A program made the position numbers and the translations under genes. This document shows positions 42,781-51,443 of a stretch of DNA of 64,000 nt, in pieces; position 1 is the stretch's first letter; each line of letters starts with the position of its first letter. The DNA comes from Microbacterium oleivorans (GTDB lineage Bacteria > Actinomycetota > Actinomycetes > Actinomycetales > Microbacteriaceae): assembly GCF_001644225.1 (NCBI RefSeq), contig NZ_LSTV01000001.1, forward strand, positions 434,001 to 498,000, in the 5' to 3' direction. The notes below the pieces were generated by a model that worked only from the letters and a program-made list of their open reading frames with translations, ran no database searches and was not told where the DNA came from.

Positions 42781-43440
42781 GTGACCGCCGAACTCGCCGC
42801 CCTCCTCTCGGGCCTCGGACTCTGCCTCGGTCTGATCGTCTCGATCGGCGCGCAGAACGCGATCGTGCTGCGCCAGGGTCTGCGGCGCGAACACGTGGGG
42901 ATCGTCGTGCTCGTCTGCGTCGTCAGCGACGCGATCCTGCAGACCCTCGGTGTCGCCGGCGTCGCGACCCTCGTCACCGCGCACCCGTGGCTCGAGACGA
43001 TCGCGCGGTGGGCCGGCGCGGCGTTCATCGTCGGGTTCGCCGTCGTGAGCGCGCGGCGCGCCTGGCGCGGCGGTGGCAGCCTCGAGGCCGCCGAGCCGGA
43101 GGGGGCGACGGATGCCGCGGCCCCCGGCACCGTCCTCGTCCGGCCGCGGGCGGCGACGAAGACAGCGACGCTCCTGACCATCCTCGCCGTCACCTGGCTG
43201 AACCCCCACGCGATCGTCGAGACGACCGTCGTGCTGGGGTCGGTGGCGGCGACGCACGGCGACGCGCGCTGGTTCTTCCTCGCCGGCGGCGTCGCCGGCA
43301 GCACCCTGTGGTTCGTGGTGTTCGGCTACGGCGCGCGCTACCTCGCGCCGCTCCTGCGCACCGCGCGCGCGTGGCGCATCCTCGACGCAGGCATCGCCGT
43401 CATCATGCTCGTCATCGCCGTCAGCCTCGTCCTCGGCTGA
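42781..43440 (+). CDS. lysE: LysE-family lysine/arginine exporter
   Basis: A 219-residue membrane protein with about six helices. The LysE signature IVSIGAQNAIVLRQGLRREH (about residues 19-38) and TILAVTWLNPHAIVETTVVLG carry the conserved Asn-Pro-His. It exports basic amino acids by proton exchange. I chose GTG at 42781 over GTG at 42772 because a -10-like TACCGT places the transcription start there. It is regulated by the divergent LysR protein. Confidence 0.9.
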   Translation: MTAELAALLSGLGLCLGLIVSIGAQNAIVLRQGLRREHVGIVVLVCVVSDAILQTLGVAGVATLVTAHPWLETIARWAGAAFIVGFAVVSARRAWRGGGSLEAAEPEGATDAAAPGTVLVRPRAATKTATLLTILAVTWLNPHAIVETTVVLGSVAATHGDARWFFLAGGVAGSTLWFVVFGYGARYLAPLLRTARAWRILDAGIAVIMLVIAVSLVLG

Positions 43441-43470
43441 TCGGGCGGGGATGCCGCGGCGCGGCGACCG

Positions 43471-43836
43471 TCAGTGCGCGGCGTCGTACGCGTCGAGCAC
43501 CTGAGCCGGTACGCGACCGCGCTCCGAGACCTGGTAGCCGTTCTTCGCGGCCCACTCGCGGATCGGTGCGTAATCGCGCTGCCCGGCTCGCTTCTGCTTG
43601 CGGCCGCCGCCGTTCGACGAGGTGGCCGCGCGTGAGGTCGTCCCGCGCGACGAGACACGACGCGCGGCGTCGATGTACGGCGCCAGGACGTCGCGCAGGG
43701 CGTTCGCGTTGTCGTGGGTGAGGTCGATCTCGTAGGCGGTGCCGTCGAGGGAGAAGAGCACGGTCTCTCCGTCGCCGACCTCGAGGACGGTGCCGTCCAG
43801 GTCGTCGACGAGCTGATGCACGATTTTGCGGGCCAT
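43471..43836 (-). CDS. lsr2: Lsr2-family nucleoid-associated protein
   Basis: A 121-residue xenogeneic silencer homologue. The N-terminal dimerisation part has QLVDDLDGTVLEVGDGETVLFSLDG cut short to VLFSLDGTAYEIDLT. The linker is Ser/Arg-rich. The C-terminal DNA-binding region REWAAKNGYQVSERGRVPAQV carries the RGR AT-hook-like motif that binds AT-rich minor grooves. In actinobacteria it compacts DNA and silences foreign AT-rich genes. It is a single gene with its own promoter; its ATG is just after 43836. Confidence 0.93.
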   Translation of the reverse strand: MARKIVHQLVDDLDGTVLEVGDGETVLFSLDGTAYEIDLTHDNANALRDVLAPYIDAARRVSSRGTTSRAATSSNGGGRKQKRAGQRDYAPIREWAAKNGYQVSERGRVPAQVLDAYDAAH

Positions 43837-43864
43837 GCGCTCACCCTAGTGGCGCGCGTGCCCG

Positions 43865-44713
43865 CTACGGCAGAAGTCCGGCCCGGCGCGCCTTGGCGAC
43901 GGCGGCATGGCGGGTCGAGGCATCCAGTTTCGCCATCGCCGCCTGCAGGTACGACTTGACCGTCCCCTCGCGCAGCGACAGCGACGCGGCGATCTCGGCA
44001 TTGGTGGCTCCGAGGGCACAGCAGGCGAGCACGTCGAGCTCGCGCGGCGAGAGGGCGACGTCGAGCGATGCCTCGGCCGCCGCGGGTCGCGACATCCCCG
44101 CGAGGCGCTTCTCGACGGCCGCGATCCGCTCCCGCAGGTCGGGGTCGGTGACGGATGCGGCGATGCTCCGCAGCTCGGCGTAGCTCTCGCGCAGATCCTC
44201 CTGCGCGGAGGCGGGCAGGGCGGGTGCGGCGGGCGTCAGCGCGGCGACGCGACGGTCGACCTCCTCGCGGACGCGCAGCTCGGTCGCGAGCATGTCGGCG
44301 GCGCGGAAGGCGGGCCGGCTGACGAGGTCGCCGACGGGACCGGGTGTCCACGACCCGCAGTAGACGATGCCGCGCGGGCGGCCGGTGACGACGACGGGCA
44401 CGGCCAGCAGGGTCGAGATGCCTTCGCCGAGGATGGCGCGGTCGTAGTCGTGCGTGATCGTGCGCGCGGTGCGGTAGTCCAGGGCGAGGCGCGGTCGCTT
44501 CTCGATCATCGCGGCACCGCCGAGACCGCGACCGGCTTCGACGACAAGTCCCTCGATGCTGCGGGTGCGGGTGCCGGAGATCGCGGTGACGTGCACGGCG
44601 CCGCCGCGTTCGAGACCGCCGAAGACGACGGGAAAACGCGTCTGACGAGCCAGATCCGACACGGCTCGGGAGACGAGCCGCGTGTCCGCATCGCTCTCGA
44701 CCGACGATCCCAC
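43865..44713 (-). CDS. GAF-LuxR regulator, RamA-like (acetate metabolism)
   Basis: A 282-residue protein with an N-terminal GAF-like domain (ISTLLAVPVVVTGRPRGIVYCG, key strand) and a C-terminal LuxR HTH (LSPRELDVLACCALGATNAE, then EGTVKSYLQAAMAKL). Length and domain order match Corynebacterium RamA, an activator of acetate genes (known family fact). It is divergent from a DUF485/acetate-symporter operon, as expected if it regulates acetate uptake. GTG start. Confidence 0.85.
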   Translation of the reverse strand: MGSSVESDADTRLVSRAVSDLARQTRFPVVFGGLERGGAVHVTAISGTRTRSIEGLVVEAGRGLGGAAMIEKRPRLALDYRTARTITHDYDRAILGEGISTLLAVPVVVTGRPRGIVYCGSWTPGPVGDLVSRPAFRAADMLATELRVREEVDRRVAALTPAAPALPASAQEDLRESYAELRSIAASVTDPDLRERIAAVEKRLAGMSRPAAAEASLDVALSPRELDVLACCALGATNAEIAASLSLREGTVKSYLQAAMAKLDASTRHAAVAKARRAGLLP

Positions 44714-44726
44714 GCGTACCTACTTC

Positions 44727-44821
44727 CGGGGGTGACGGCACCTCTGCCGCCTTCGTACGGTCGAACCTACCACGCGGCCGATTCCCAGGAACGGCCCGTG
44801 CGAGCACCGTCGCTCACCCCA
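44727..44821. promoter_or_regulatory. RamA-type half-sites before the acetate symporter operon
   Basis: CGGGGGT at 44727-44733 and ACCCCA at 44816-44821 fit the published loose RamA consensus (G4-6 flanked by A/C/T and T/C, or the complement). They lie in the divergent region. Such short GC words occur by chance in this DNA, so this is weak support. Confidence 0.3.
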
Positions 44822-44838
44822 TGAGGCAAGGAGGCCAC

Positions 44839-45189
44839 ATGTCGTCCCAGTCACCCCACGGAGGCGTGGAAGGGAGTGCCATCGACTACGTCGCGGTCGA
44901 ACGATCGCCGCGGTTCGTCGAGCTGAAGAAGAAGCACCGCAGCGTCGTCTTCCCGCTGGCCGTGCTCTTCCTCATCTGGTACTTCGTCTACGTCCTGCTC
45001 TCGTCCTTCGCTCCGGACTTCATGGCGCAGGAGGTGTTCGGTCACATCACGATCGGCCTCCTGCTGGGCCTCGGACAGTTCGTCACCACGTTCGCCATCA
45101 CGATGGGCTACGTCGCCTTCGCGAACCGCAAGCTGGACCCCATCTCCTCCGAGATCCGGGCAGACCTCGAACGGCAGGAGGCCCGATGA
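44839..45189 (+). CDS. DUF485 membrane protein paired with the acetate symporter
   Basis: A 116-residue protein with two membrane helices (VVFPLAVLFLIWYFVYVLLS and HITIGLLLGLGQFVTTFAIT). DUF485 proteins are regularly encoded just upstream of ActP/MctC symporters and are thought to be an accessory subunit. GGAGG is 5 nt before the ATG at 44839. It overlaps the symporter start by 4 bp. Confidence 0.9.
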   Translation: MSSQSPHGGVEGSAIDYVAVERSPRFVELKKKHRSVVFPLAVLFLIWYFVYVLLSSFAPDFMAQEVFGHITIGLLLGLGQFVTTFAITMGYVAFANRKLDPISSEIRADLERQEAR

Positions 45190-46805
45190 CCCCCGTTCTC
45201 CTCGCCGCGGCCCCCGCCGGCGCCGCGACGAACAACCCCGTCCTCAACATCTCGATCTTCGGCGCGTTCGTCGCCGTGACGCTGTTCATCGTCATCCGCG
45301 CCAGTCGCAACAACAAGACGGCCGCCGACTACTACGCCGCCGGCCGCTCCTTCACGGGTCCGCAGAACGGATTCGCCATCGCCGGCGACTACCTGTCGGC
45401 GGCATCCTTCCTCGGCATCGTCGGCGCCATCGCCATCAACGGCTACGACGGGTTCCTCTACTCGATCGGCTTCCTCGTCGCGTGGCTCGTCGCGCTGCTG
45501 CTGGTCGCCGAGCTCATGCGCAACACGGGCAAGTTCACGATGGCCGACGTGCTCTCGTTCCGTCTGAAGCAGCGTCCGGTGCGACTCGCCGCGGCGATCA
45601 CGACGCTCGCGGTCTGCTTCTTCTACCTGCTCGCCCAGATGGCCGGTGCGGGTGGTCTCGTCTCGCTGCTGCTGGGGATCACCGAGCAGATCGGGCAGTC
45701 GATCGTCGTCGCCGTCGTCGGTGTGCTGATGATCGTCTACGTGCTCATCGGCGGCATGAAGGGCACGACCTGGGTGCAGATCGTCAAGGCGTTCCTGCTC
45801 ATCGGCGGCGCCATCGTCATGACGATCTGGGTGCTCGCCATCAACGGCTTCAGCCTCGACACCCTGCTCGAGTCGGCGGTGCAGAAGTCGGCGACCGACC
45901 CGCAGGACGCGATCCTCGGCCCGGGCCTGCAGTACGGCGCCAACCCGTGGGACTTCATCTCCCTCGCGATCGCGCTCGTCCTCGGTACCGCGGGACTGCC
46001 GCACGTGCTCATGCGCTTCTACACGGTGCCGACCGCGAAGGAGGCGCGTCGCTCGGTGGTCTGGGCGATCTGGCTCATCGGCCTCTTCTACCTGCTGACG
46101 CTCGTCCTGGGTTACGGCGCCGGGGCCATCGTCGGCTCCGACACGATCAAGGCGGCACCCGGTGGCGTCAACTCCGCCGCGCCGCTGCTCGCCGAGGCCC
46201 TCGGCGGACCGGTGCTGCTCGGGTTCATCTCGGCGGTCGCGTTCGCCACGATCCTCGCGGTCGTCGCCGGGCTCACGATCACGGCCGCGGCATCCTTCGC
46301 GCACGACATCTACGCGAACGTCGTGAAGAAGGGGAACGTCCCGCCGGACGGCGAGGTGAAGGTGGCCCGTCGCACGGTGATCGTGATCGGCGTGCTGGCG
46401 ATCCTCGGCGGGATCGGCGTGCAGGGGCAGAACGTGGCGTTCCTCGTCGCGCTGGCCTTCGCGGTGGCTGCCTCGGCCAACCTGCCGACGATCCTGTACT
46501 CGCTGTTCTGGCGCAAGTTCACGACGCGCGGCGCCGTCTGGAGCATGTACGGGGGACTCGCGACCGCGATCGTGCTCATCGTCCTGTCGCCCGTGTTCTG
46601 GGGCACCGAGACGAGTGTGTTCAAGAACGTCGGCACGGCGATCTGGCCGCTCAACAACCCGGGCATCGTCTCGATCCCGGTGGGCTTCCTCCTCGGCTGG
46701 CTGGGGTCGGTGACCTCCCGCAAGGCCGAGGACGCCACCAAGGCCGCTGAGATGGAGGTCCGCTCGCTGACCGGGTACGGCGCCGAGAAGGCGGTCGACC
46801 ACTAA
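45186..46805 (+). CDS. actP: Cation/acetate symporter (SSS family, ActP/MctC-like)
   Basis: A 539-residue solute:sodium symporter with about 13 helices. The SSS core is seen as AADYYAAGRSFTGPQNGFAI, followed by GDYLSAASFLGIVGAIAI, and GTAGLPHVLMRFYTVPTAKE near residue 267. Members import acetate and sometimes pyruvate or propionate. ATG overlaps the DUF485 stop. It is followed by a strong terminator and is probably activated by the divergent RamA-like protein. Confidence 0.92.
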   Translation: MTPVLLAAAPAGAATNNPVLNISIFGAFVAVTLFIVIRASRNNKTAADYYAAGRSFTGPQNGFAIAGDYLSAASFLGIVGAIAINGYDGFLYSIGFLVAWLVALLLVAELMRNTGKFTMADVLSFRLKQRPVRLAAAITTLAVCFFYLLAQMAGAGGLVSLLLGITEQIGQSIVVAVVGVLMIVYVLIGGMKGTTWVQIVKAFLLIGGAIVMTIWVLAINGFSLDTLLESAVQKSATDPQDAILGPGLQYGANPWDFISLAIALVLGTAGLPHVLMRFYTVPTAKEARRSVVWAIWLIGLFYLLTLVLGYGAGAIVGSDTIKAAPGGVNSAAPLLAEALGGPVLLGFISAVAFATILAVVAGLTITAAASFAHDIYANVVKKGNVPPDGEVKVARRTVIVIGVLAILGGIGVQGQNVAFLVALAFAVAASANLPTILYSLFWRKFTTRGAVWSMYGGLATAIVLIVLSPVFWGTETSVFKNVGTAIWPLNNPGIVSIPVGFLLGWLGSVTSRKAEDATKAAEMEVRSLTGYGAEKAVDH

Positions 46806-46822
46806 GAGCGGATGCCGCGACG

Positions 46823-46859
46823 AGGCGGGCAGGGACGGCCTACACGTCCCTGCCCGCCT
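46823..46859. terminator. Terminator hairpin, 15-bp stem, between convergent genes
   Basis: 46823-46837 (AGGCGGGCAGGGACG) and 46845-46859 are perfect complements around GCCTACA. It ends the symporter operon and lies 4 bp before the stop of the convergent alkyltransferase-like gene, so it may serve both. Confidence 0.8.
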
Positions 46860-46862
46860 CCG

Positions 46863-47387
46863 TCATGCGCGGCCCGGAGCGCCCGCGACCCGCTCCTCGA
46901 GATCGAGGAGGAACCGCTTGTGCTCGGGCCGGCCGCCGTACTCGCCAAGGGATCCGTCGCTGCGGATCACACGGTGAGCGGGCAGCACGATCGACCAGGG
47001 GGTGCGGGCGCACGCGGTCCCCACCGCGCGATGCGCCCGCGGGGACCCCGCGGCGATGGCGATCTCGGCGTACGACGCGGTCTCGCCGTACGGGATCCCG
47101 GCGATGGCCTCGAGTGCCTGCCGCGTGAAACCCGCTGTGAGTCGCCAGTCGAGCGGCACCGAGAAGGCCCGCCGCGTGCCGGCGAAGTACTCGTCGAGCT
47201 CGGTCGCCGCGTTGGCCGCCGGACCTTCGTCGGGCACCGGCACGGTGTGCAGCAGCAGGCTGAGCCGGGAGACCTCGGCGTAGGCCGGGCCGTCCAGCAC
47301 CGACAGCGCGACGAGACCCTCCTCGGTCGTCACCAGGAGGGCCTCGCCGATCGGTGTCGGGTGCACCGAGTAGGTTGCGATCGTCAT
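46863..47387 (-). CDS. Alkyltransferase-like protein: O6-alkylguanine transferase homologue lacking the acceptor Cys
   Basis: A 174-residue protein with the full two-domain plan of Ogt. The N-terminal ribonuclease-like part is followed by the C-terminal DNA-binding domain (FTRQALEAIAGIPYGETASY, then SPRAHRAVGTACARTPWSIV). The active-site motif PCHRV reads PAHRVI here: codon GCT (46977-46979 on the minus strand) encodes Ala in place of the methyl-accepting Cys. The usual flanks, such as the Asn-Arg pairs, partly remain (GTACARTP and GEYGG). This is the feature of alkyltransferase-like proteins (Atl1, TTHA1564), which bind O6-alkylguanine without repairing it and hand it to nucleotide excision repair. 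ATG at 47387. Confidence 0.85.
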   Translation of the reverse strand: MTIATYSVHPTPIGEALLVTTEEGLVALSVLDGPAYAEVSRLSLLLHTVPVPDEGPAANAATELDEYFAGTRRAFSVPLDWRLTAGFTRQALEAIAGIPYGETASYAEIAIAAGSPRAHRAVGTACARTPWSIVLPAHRVIRSDGSLGEYGGRPEHKRFLLDLEERVAGAPGRA

Positions 47388-47543
47388 GACCTCATCATGG
47401 CTGCGGGGCGAAACGCCGAGAACGGGGGAGGAGCGGGCGGGGGAGAACCGGCATCCCGACCCGGATGTGGAGGAATCGGCGTCCGAGTGAGGGTCGATCC
47501 GCGAAACTCGGCCGTCGATCCCGCTTTCCGGGCTCGACGCGCC

Positions 47544-47549
47544 TAGTGT
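47544..47549 (+). promoter_or_regulatory. -10-like hexamer TAGTGT, leaderless start
   Basis: TAGTGT ends 7 nt before the GTG at 47557 of the large helicase-like gene; no Shine-Dalgarno is seen. Confidence 0.45.
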
Positions 47550-47556
47550 TTTCCGT

Positions 47557-50500
47557 GTGTGGCGAGCAGAGAGCGGTGCTGTGCGCGGCGAGAGTGCCGA
47601 GCAGATGCCCGCGGTGACCCCGGCGGACGTGACGCTGTCCGACCCCGAGGTCCTCGTCATGCACGCGGCCGTCCCCGAGCGCAAGCGACTGCGCGAGGAG
47701 GCCGCACAACTGGGCGGCGCCTCGACGCTCCTCCATTATCGCGACGACGGCGACGCCGGCATCGACATCACCAAGGCCCACCCGGGCAGCCTGCCGCAGT
47801 TCATCACGGGTCGTCCCACCCTGCTGTCGAACATGTTCCGCGACGAGGTGGCCCTCCGCACCGCGCGTCTGGCCGCCGAGCGCATCACGTCGAAGGACGT
47901 CGAACTGCGCACGGCGCGTGGCCTCGACACCGTGCATCTGGCCATCGGCATGGCCTCGTGGCGCATCGGCAGCACGAGCTGCATGGCTCCCGTGCTGCTG
48001 CGCCCCCTGACGATCCGCCGGCACCACACCGATTTCGACCTGCGCCTTCACGGCCTGTTCCGCGTCAACCCCGAACTCGTGACCGCCGCGCGCCTGCACT
48101 TCGGCGTCGACCTCGACGGTGACGCGCTCGCCGCCCTCGCCTACGACGGCGGCGTGTTCCAGCCGCAGCCCGTCATCGACCGGCTGCGCGCCCTGACGGC
48201 GCACGTCCCCACCTTCACGGTGCAGCCGCGGCTCGTGGTCTCGACCTTCGCTGACGTCGCCTCCGACATGGAGCGGGATGCCGTCGACCTCGACCACCCC
48301 GTGCTCAACGCGCTCGCGGGTCACCCCGCCGATCGCGAGCGCCTCTCGTTCGTGCGCCCCCAGCCCGACGCCGTCGGCCCCGACGACCGCACGCCCGCCT
48401 CGGACCGCCTGATCCTCGATGCAGATGCGGAGCAGGAGGCGGTGCTCGCCCGCATCACCGAGGGGCAGTCGCTGGCCGTCCACACCCTCCCCGGAACGGG
48501 CGGCACGCAGACGGTCATCAACGCGGTCGGCGAACTCGTCCGCTCGGGCAAGCGCGTGCTCGTCGTGAGCGCCCGCCGGTCGACCCTCGACGGCGTCCGC
48601 CACCGGCTGGCCGGCATCGGCCTGCCCGGCCTCGCAGTGTCCCCGACCCGGCTGCACCGCGACCTTATCCGCGCGATCGCCCGCAACGAGAAGGCCGAGC
48701 AGCCCAAGGTCGCCGAGGTGGACGACGCCCTCGTCCGCCTGCGCACGGTGTTGCGCGACTATCGCGCCGCGCTGACCCAGCGTCACGCCTCGGTCGGCGT
48801 CTCCCCGCTCGAGGCGCTGCGCGAACTCACCCGCATCGCCGACCACGAGCCGCAGCCGAGTGCCACCACGCGTTTCGATCTCGCGACGGTGCAGCGCCTC
48901 GCGACGCGCCGCGTCGAGGCCGCGGAGGCACTCGCGGCATCCGCTCGCCTCGGCGAGTTCCGCATCGGACCCGACGACTCGCCCTGGTACGGCGTGGCGT
49001 TCTCGACGACAGACGAGGCCCGCGCCGCGCATGCGCTCGCCGGCCGGTTGCACCGCGCCGAGGTGCCCGCGCTCCTCGAGCGCGGCTACGAGCTGATCGG
49101 CCAGACGCGGATGCGGCCGTTCACGACCATCGCCGAGATGGGCTCGTACGTGCAACTGCTGCAGGGCATCCGCGCCTCGCTCGACCGCTTCAGCCCCACG
49201 GTGTTCGAGCGCCCCCTCACCGACCTGATCGCCGCGCACTCGTCGCGTCGCGACTCGGCGCAGATGACGACGGCCAACCGCAGGCGGCTGCGCCGCCTGT
49301 CGAAGGAGTACGTGCGGCCCGGCATGCACGTCACCGACATGCACGAAGCGCTCCTGCGGGTGCAGAACCAGCGCTCGCAATGGCAGCAGCTCGTCGACGC
49401 GGGCGTCACGCCCGAGATCCCCATCGGCCTCGACGACGTCGCGGCCGCGTGGCAGCGGGCGAACGCCGACCTCGCCGACCTCGACCGCGCGCTCGGTCGC
49501 ACCGAGCCGCTGGCGAGCCTGCCGATCCCGCAGCTGCTGCGGACGCTTGCAGGCCTCGCCGCGGCATCCGATGTCTTCGACAACCTCGTCGAGCGTGCTG
49601 CGCTGCGCAGCGAACTCGCGCAGCTCGGTCTCGAGCCCCTCCTCATGGAGCTCTCGACCCGCCACGTCCCCGAGTCCGAGGTGGCCGCGGAGTTCGAGTA
49701 CGCATGGTGGCGCTCCGCGCTCGAGGCCATGCTGCGCTCGGATCGTGCCCTGCTCGGCGCGAACACCACGGTGCTCGACCGGCTCGAGCGCGACTTCCGT
49801 CTCGTCGACGAAGCGCACGCCTCGTCGTCCGGCCCCCTGCTGGCCTCAGAACTCGCCAAGCGGTGGCGCATCGCGATCGTCGACGAGCCGCGCGAGGCGG
49901 CCTCGCTGAAGTCGGCGCTGCGCGGCGGCACCGCGTCGGCGTCGGAGCTCGTCGCCTCGGCGCCGAGCCTCATGCGCGTGCTCGCACCGGTCTGGCTCGC
50001 GTCGCCCTACGAGGTGCCGCACGTGCCGGATCATCCCGAATTCGACGTCGTCATCATCGCCGACGCGGCCGCACTGTGCCTCGCCGAGGCGACGCCCGCG
50101 CTGCGCCGTGCCCGGCAGATCGTCGTCTTCGGCGACCCGGTGACGCAGAAGCCGACGCCGTTCCGGCTCTGGTCGGGACGCGGCGACGACCCCGAGGCGC
50201 CCGAGGTGCCGTTCGACGACACGAGCGTCTTCGAGCGACTGAGCGAACTGATCCCCGTCGAGACCCTCACCCGCAGCTACCGCGCCGGGGGAGAGGACCT
50301 CGCCGAGCTCGTCAACGACGCGTTCTACGGCGGTGCGATCAGCTCGCTGCCCTGGGCCGGGTCGTACCTCGGTCGCGGCAGCCTCAGCGTCGACTACGTC
50401 GAGGGCGGCACGGGCGCGCCGAACCCCGACACGGGGGCGGTGGAGAGCCCGGATGCCGAGGTCGCCCGCGTCGTCACGCTCGTCGTCGAGCACGCGATCA

Positions 50501-51273
50501 ACCGTCCCGCCGAGTCGCTCATGGTCGTCACCGCGTCGGCGCGTCACGCCGAACGCGTCCGCGCGGCGGTCGCGAGCGCGTTCGCGGGGCGCTCGGACGT
50601 CGCCGACTTCGTCGGCCGCGAGACCGCCGAGCCGTTCGCCGTCCTCGGCCTCGAGGAGTCGGTCGCCGAGAGTCGCGACCGCGTCATCTTCTCGCTCGGG
50701 TTCGGCCTGACCAAGCACGGCCGCGTCCTCAGCGACTTCGGCGACCTGTCCACCCCCGACGGCGAGCGGCTGCTGACGGTCGGCATGACCCGCGCCCGGC
50801 GGTCGATGGTGATCGTCTCGTCGATCCGGCCGTCGGCCTTCGACGAGGGGCGCTTGACCTTCGGCGCCGCGACCCTCATGGCCATCCTCGGTCGCATCGC
50901 CGCCCGCGGGCGCGACGCACGACTCGAGGACCTGGCGGATCCGCTCACCCTGACGCTCGCCCAGCACCTGCGGAGCCTGGGTGTCTCGGTCGATGTGCAC
51001 TATCGCGGCGGACAGTTGCCGCTCGTGGCGCAGTACAAGGGCAAGGCCGTCGTGGCCGACATCGATCCCGAGAGCACGCACGACAGCCTGCGCGAGACGC
51101 TCCGTCGGCGACCGCAGCTGCTGCGCCGCCTCGGCTGGCACTACGTGCGCGTCCACGCGTTCGACGTCTACAACGATCCCGCCGCCGTGGCTCTCCGCAT
51201 CGCCGGGGTCATCGGCGTGCAGCCCGAGACGCCGTCCGCCCCCGGATCCACCCAGCCGATCGATGTCGACTGA
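47557..51273 (+). CDS. Giant SF1 helicase/nuclease-like protein with degenerate ATPase motifs
   Basis: A 1238-residue protein. The family (Dna2/UPF1-like AAA ATPases with a C-terminal Vsr-like nuclease) is recognisable from the SF1 order. But Walker A reads LPGTGGTQT (311-319), with Gly316 where the Lys should be, and Walker B reads FDVVIIADAAAL (829-840), where Asp-Glu is Ala-Asp. Later motifs are kept: GDPVTQKPTPF, TRSYRAGGEDL and VGMTRARRSM. Residues 1148 on resemble a Vsr/REase fold (AQYKGKAVVADIDPE, then LRRRPQLLRRLGWHYVRVHA). It may have lost ATP hydrolysis. A stand-alone gene with a leaderless-type promoter. Confidence 0.75.
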   Translation: MWRAESGAVRGESAEQMPAVTPADVTLSDPEVLVMHAAVPERKRLREEAAQLGGASTLLHYRDDGDAGIDITKAHPGSLPQFITGRPTLLSNMFRDEVALRTARLAAERITSKDVELRTARGLDTVHLAIGMASWRIGSTSCMAPVLLRPLTIRRHHTDFDLRLHGLFRVNPELVTAARLHFGVDLDGDALAALAYDGGVFQPQPVIDRLRALTAHVPTFTVQPRLVVSTFADVASDMERDAVDLDHPVLNALAGHPADRERLSFVRPQPDAVGPDDRTPASDRLILDADAEQEAVLARITEGQSLAVHTLPGTGGTQTVINAVGELVRSGKRVLVVSARRSTLDGVRHRLAGIGLPGLAVSPTRLHRDLIRAIARNEKAEQPKVAEVDDALVRLRTVLRDYRAALTQRHASVGVSPLEALRELTRIADHEPQPSATTRFDLATVQRLATRRVEAAEALAASARLGEFRIGPDDSPWYGVAFSTTDEARAAHALAGRLHRAEVPALLERGYELIGQTRMRPFTTIAEMGSYVQLLQGIRASLDRFSPTVFERPLTDLIAAHSSRRDSAQMTTANRRRLRRLSKEYVRPGMHVTDMHEALLRVQNQRSQWQQLVDAGVTPEIPIGLDDVAAAWQRANADLADLDRALGRTEPLASLPIPQLLRTLAGLAAASDVFDNLVERAALRSELAQLGLEPLLMELSTRHVPESEVAAEFEYAWWRSALEAMLRSDRALLGANTTVLDRLERDFRLVDEAHASSSGPLLASELAKRWRIAIVDEPREAASLKSALRGGTASASELVASAPSLMRVLAPVWLASPYEVPHVPDHPEFDVVIIADAAALCLAEATPALRRARQIVVFGDPVTQKPTPFRLWSGRGDDPEAPEVPFDDTSVFERLSELIPVETLTRSYRAGGEDLAELVNDAFYGGAISSLPWAGSYLGRGSLSVDYVEGGTGAPNPDTGAVESPDAEVARVVTLVVEHAINRPAESLMVVTASARHAERVRAAVASAFAGRSDVADFVGRETAEPFAVLGLEESVAESRDRVIFSLGFGLTKHGRVLSDFGDLSTPDGERLLTVGMTRARRSMVIVSSIRPSAFDEGRLTFGAATLMAILGRIAARGRDARLEDLADPLTLTLAQHLRSLGVSVDVHYRGGQLPLVAQYKGKAVVADIDPESTHDSLRETLRRRPQLLRRLGWHYVRVHAFDVYNDPAAVALRIAGVIGVQPETPSAPGSTQPIDVD

Positions 51274-51439
51274 GCGCCAGCGCGTCGAGCGGGTGCCGGG
51301 GTCCCGTCGTGCGCGGCTGACCCCTGCGCCGGGCTCGGACCCGGCTCCCGAGACGCCGAACGGGCCGGACGCGGGGGAACCCCCGGCATCCGGCCCGAAC
51401 GACGAACGACTGCGGAACGACGTCCCGCCGCACTACTGA
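51263..51439 (+). CDS. Small protein (58 aa) overlapping the helicase end
   Basis: ATG at 51263 lies inside the last codons of the helicase-like gene in another frame. The product is Pro- and charged-residue-rich (SDPAPETPNGPDAGEP) and ends NDERLRNDVPPHY. Short actinobacterial proteins with a C-terminal DERL-x(3)-KPPHY-like tail are common, which supports translation; function unknown. Its stop is inside the palindrome CTGACGCGTCAG shared with the convergent mscL stop. Confidence 0.55.
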   Translation: MSTERQRVERVPGSRRARLTPAPGSDPAPETPNGPDAGEPPASGPNDERLRNDVPPHY

Positions 51440-51443
51440 CGCG

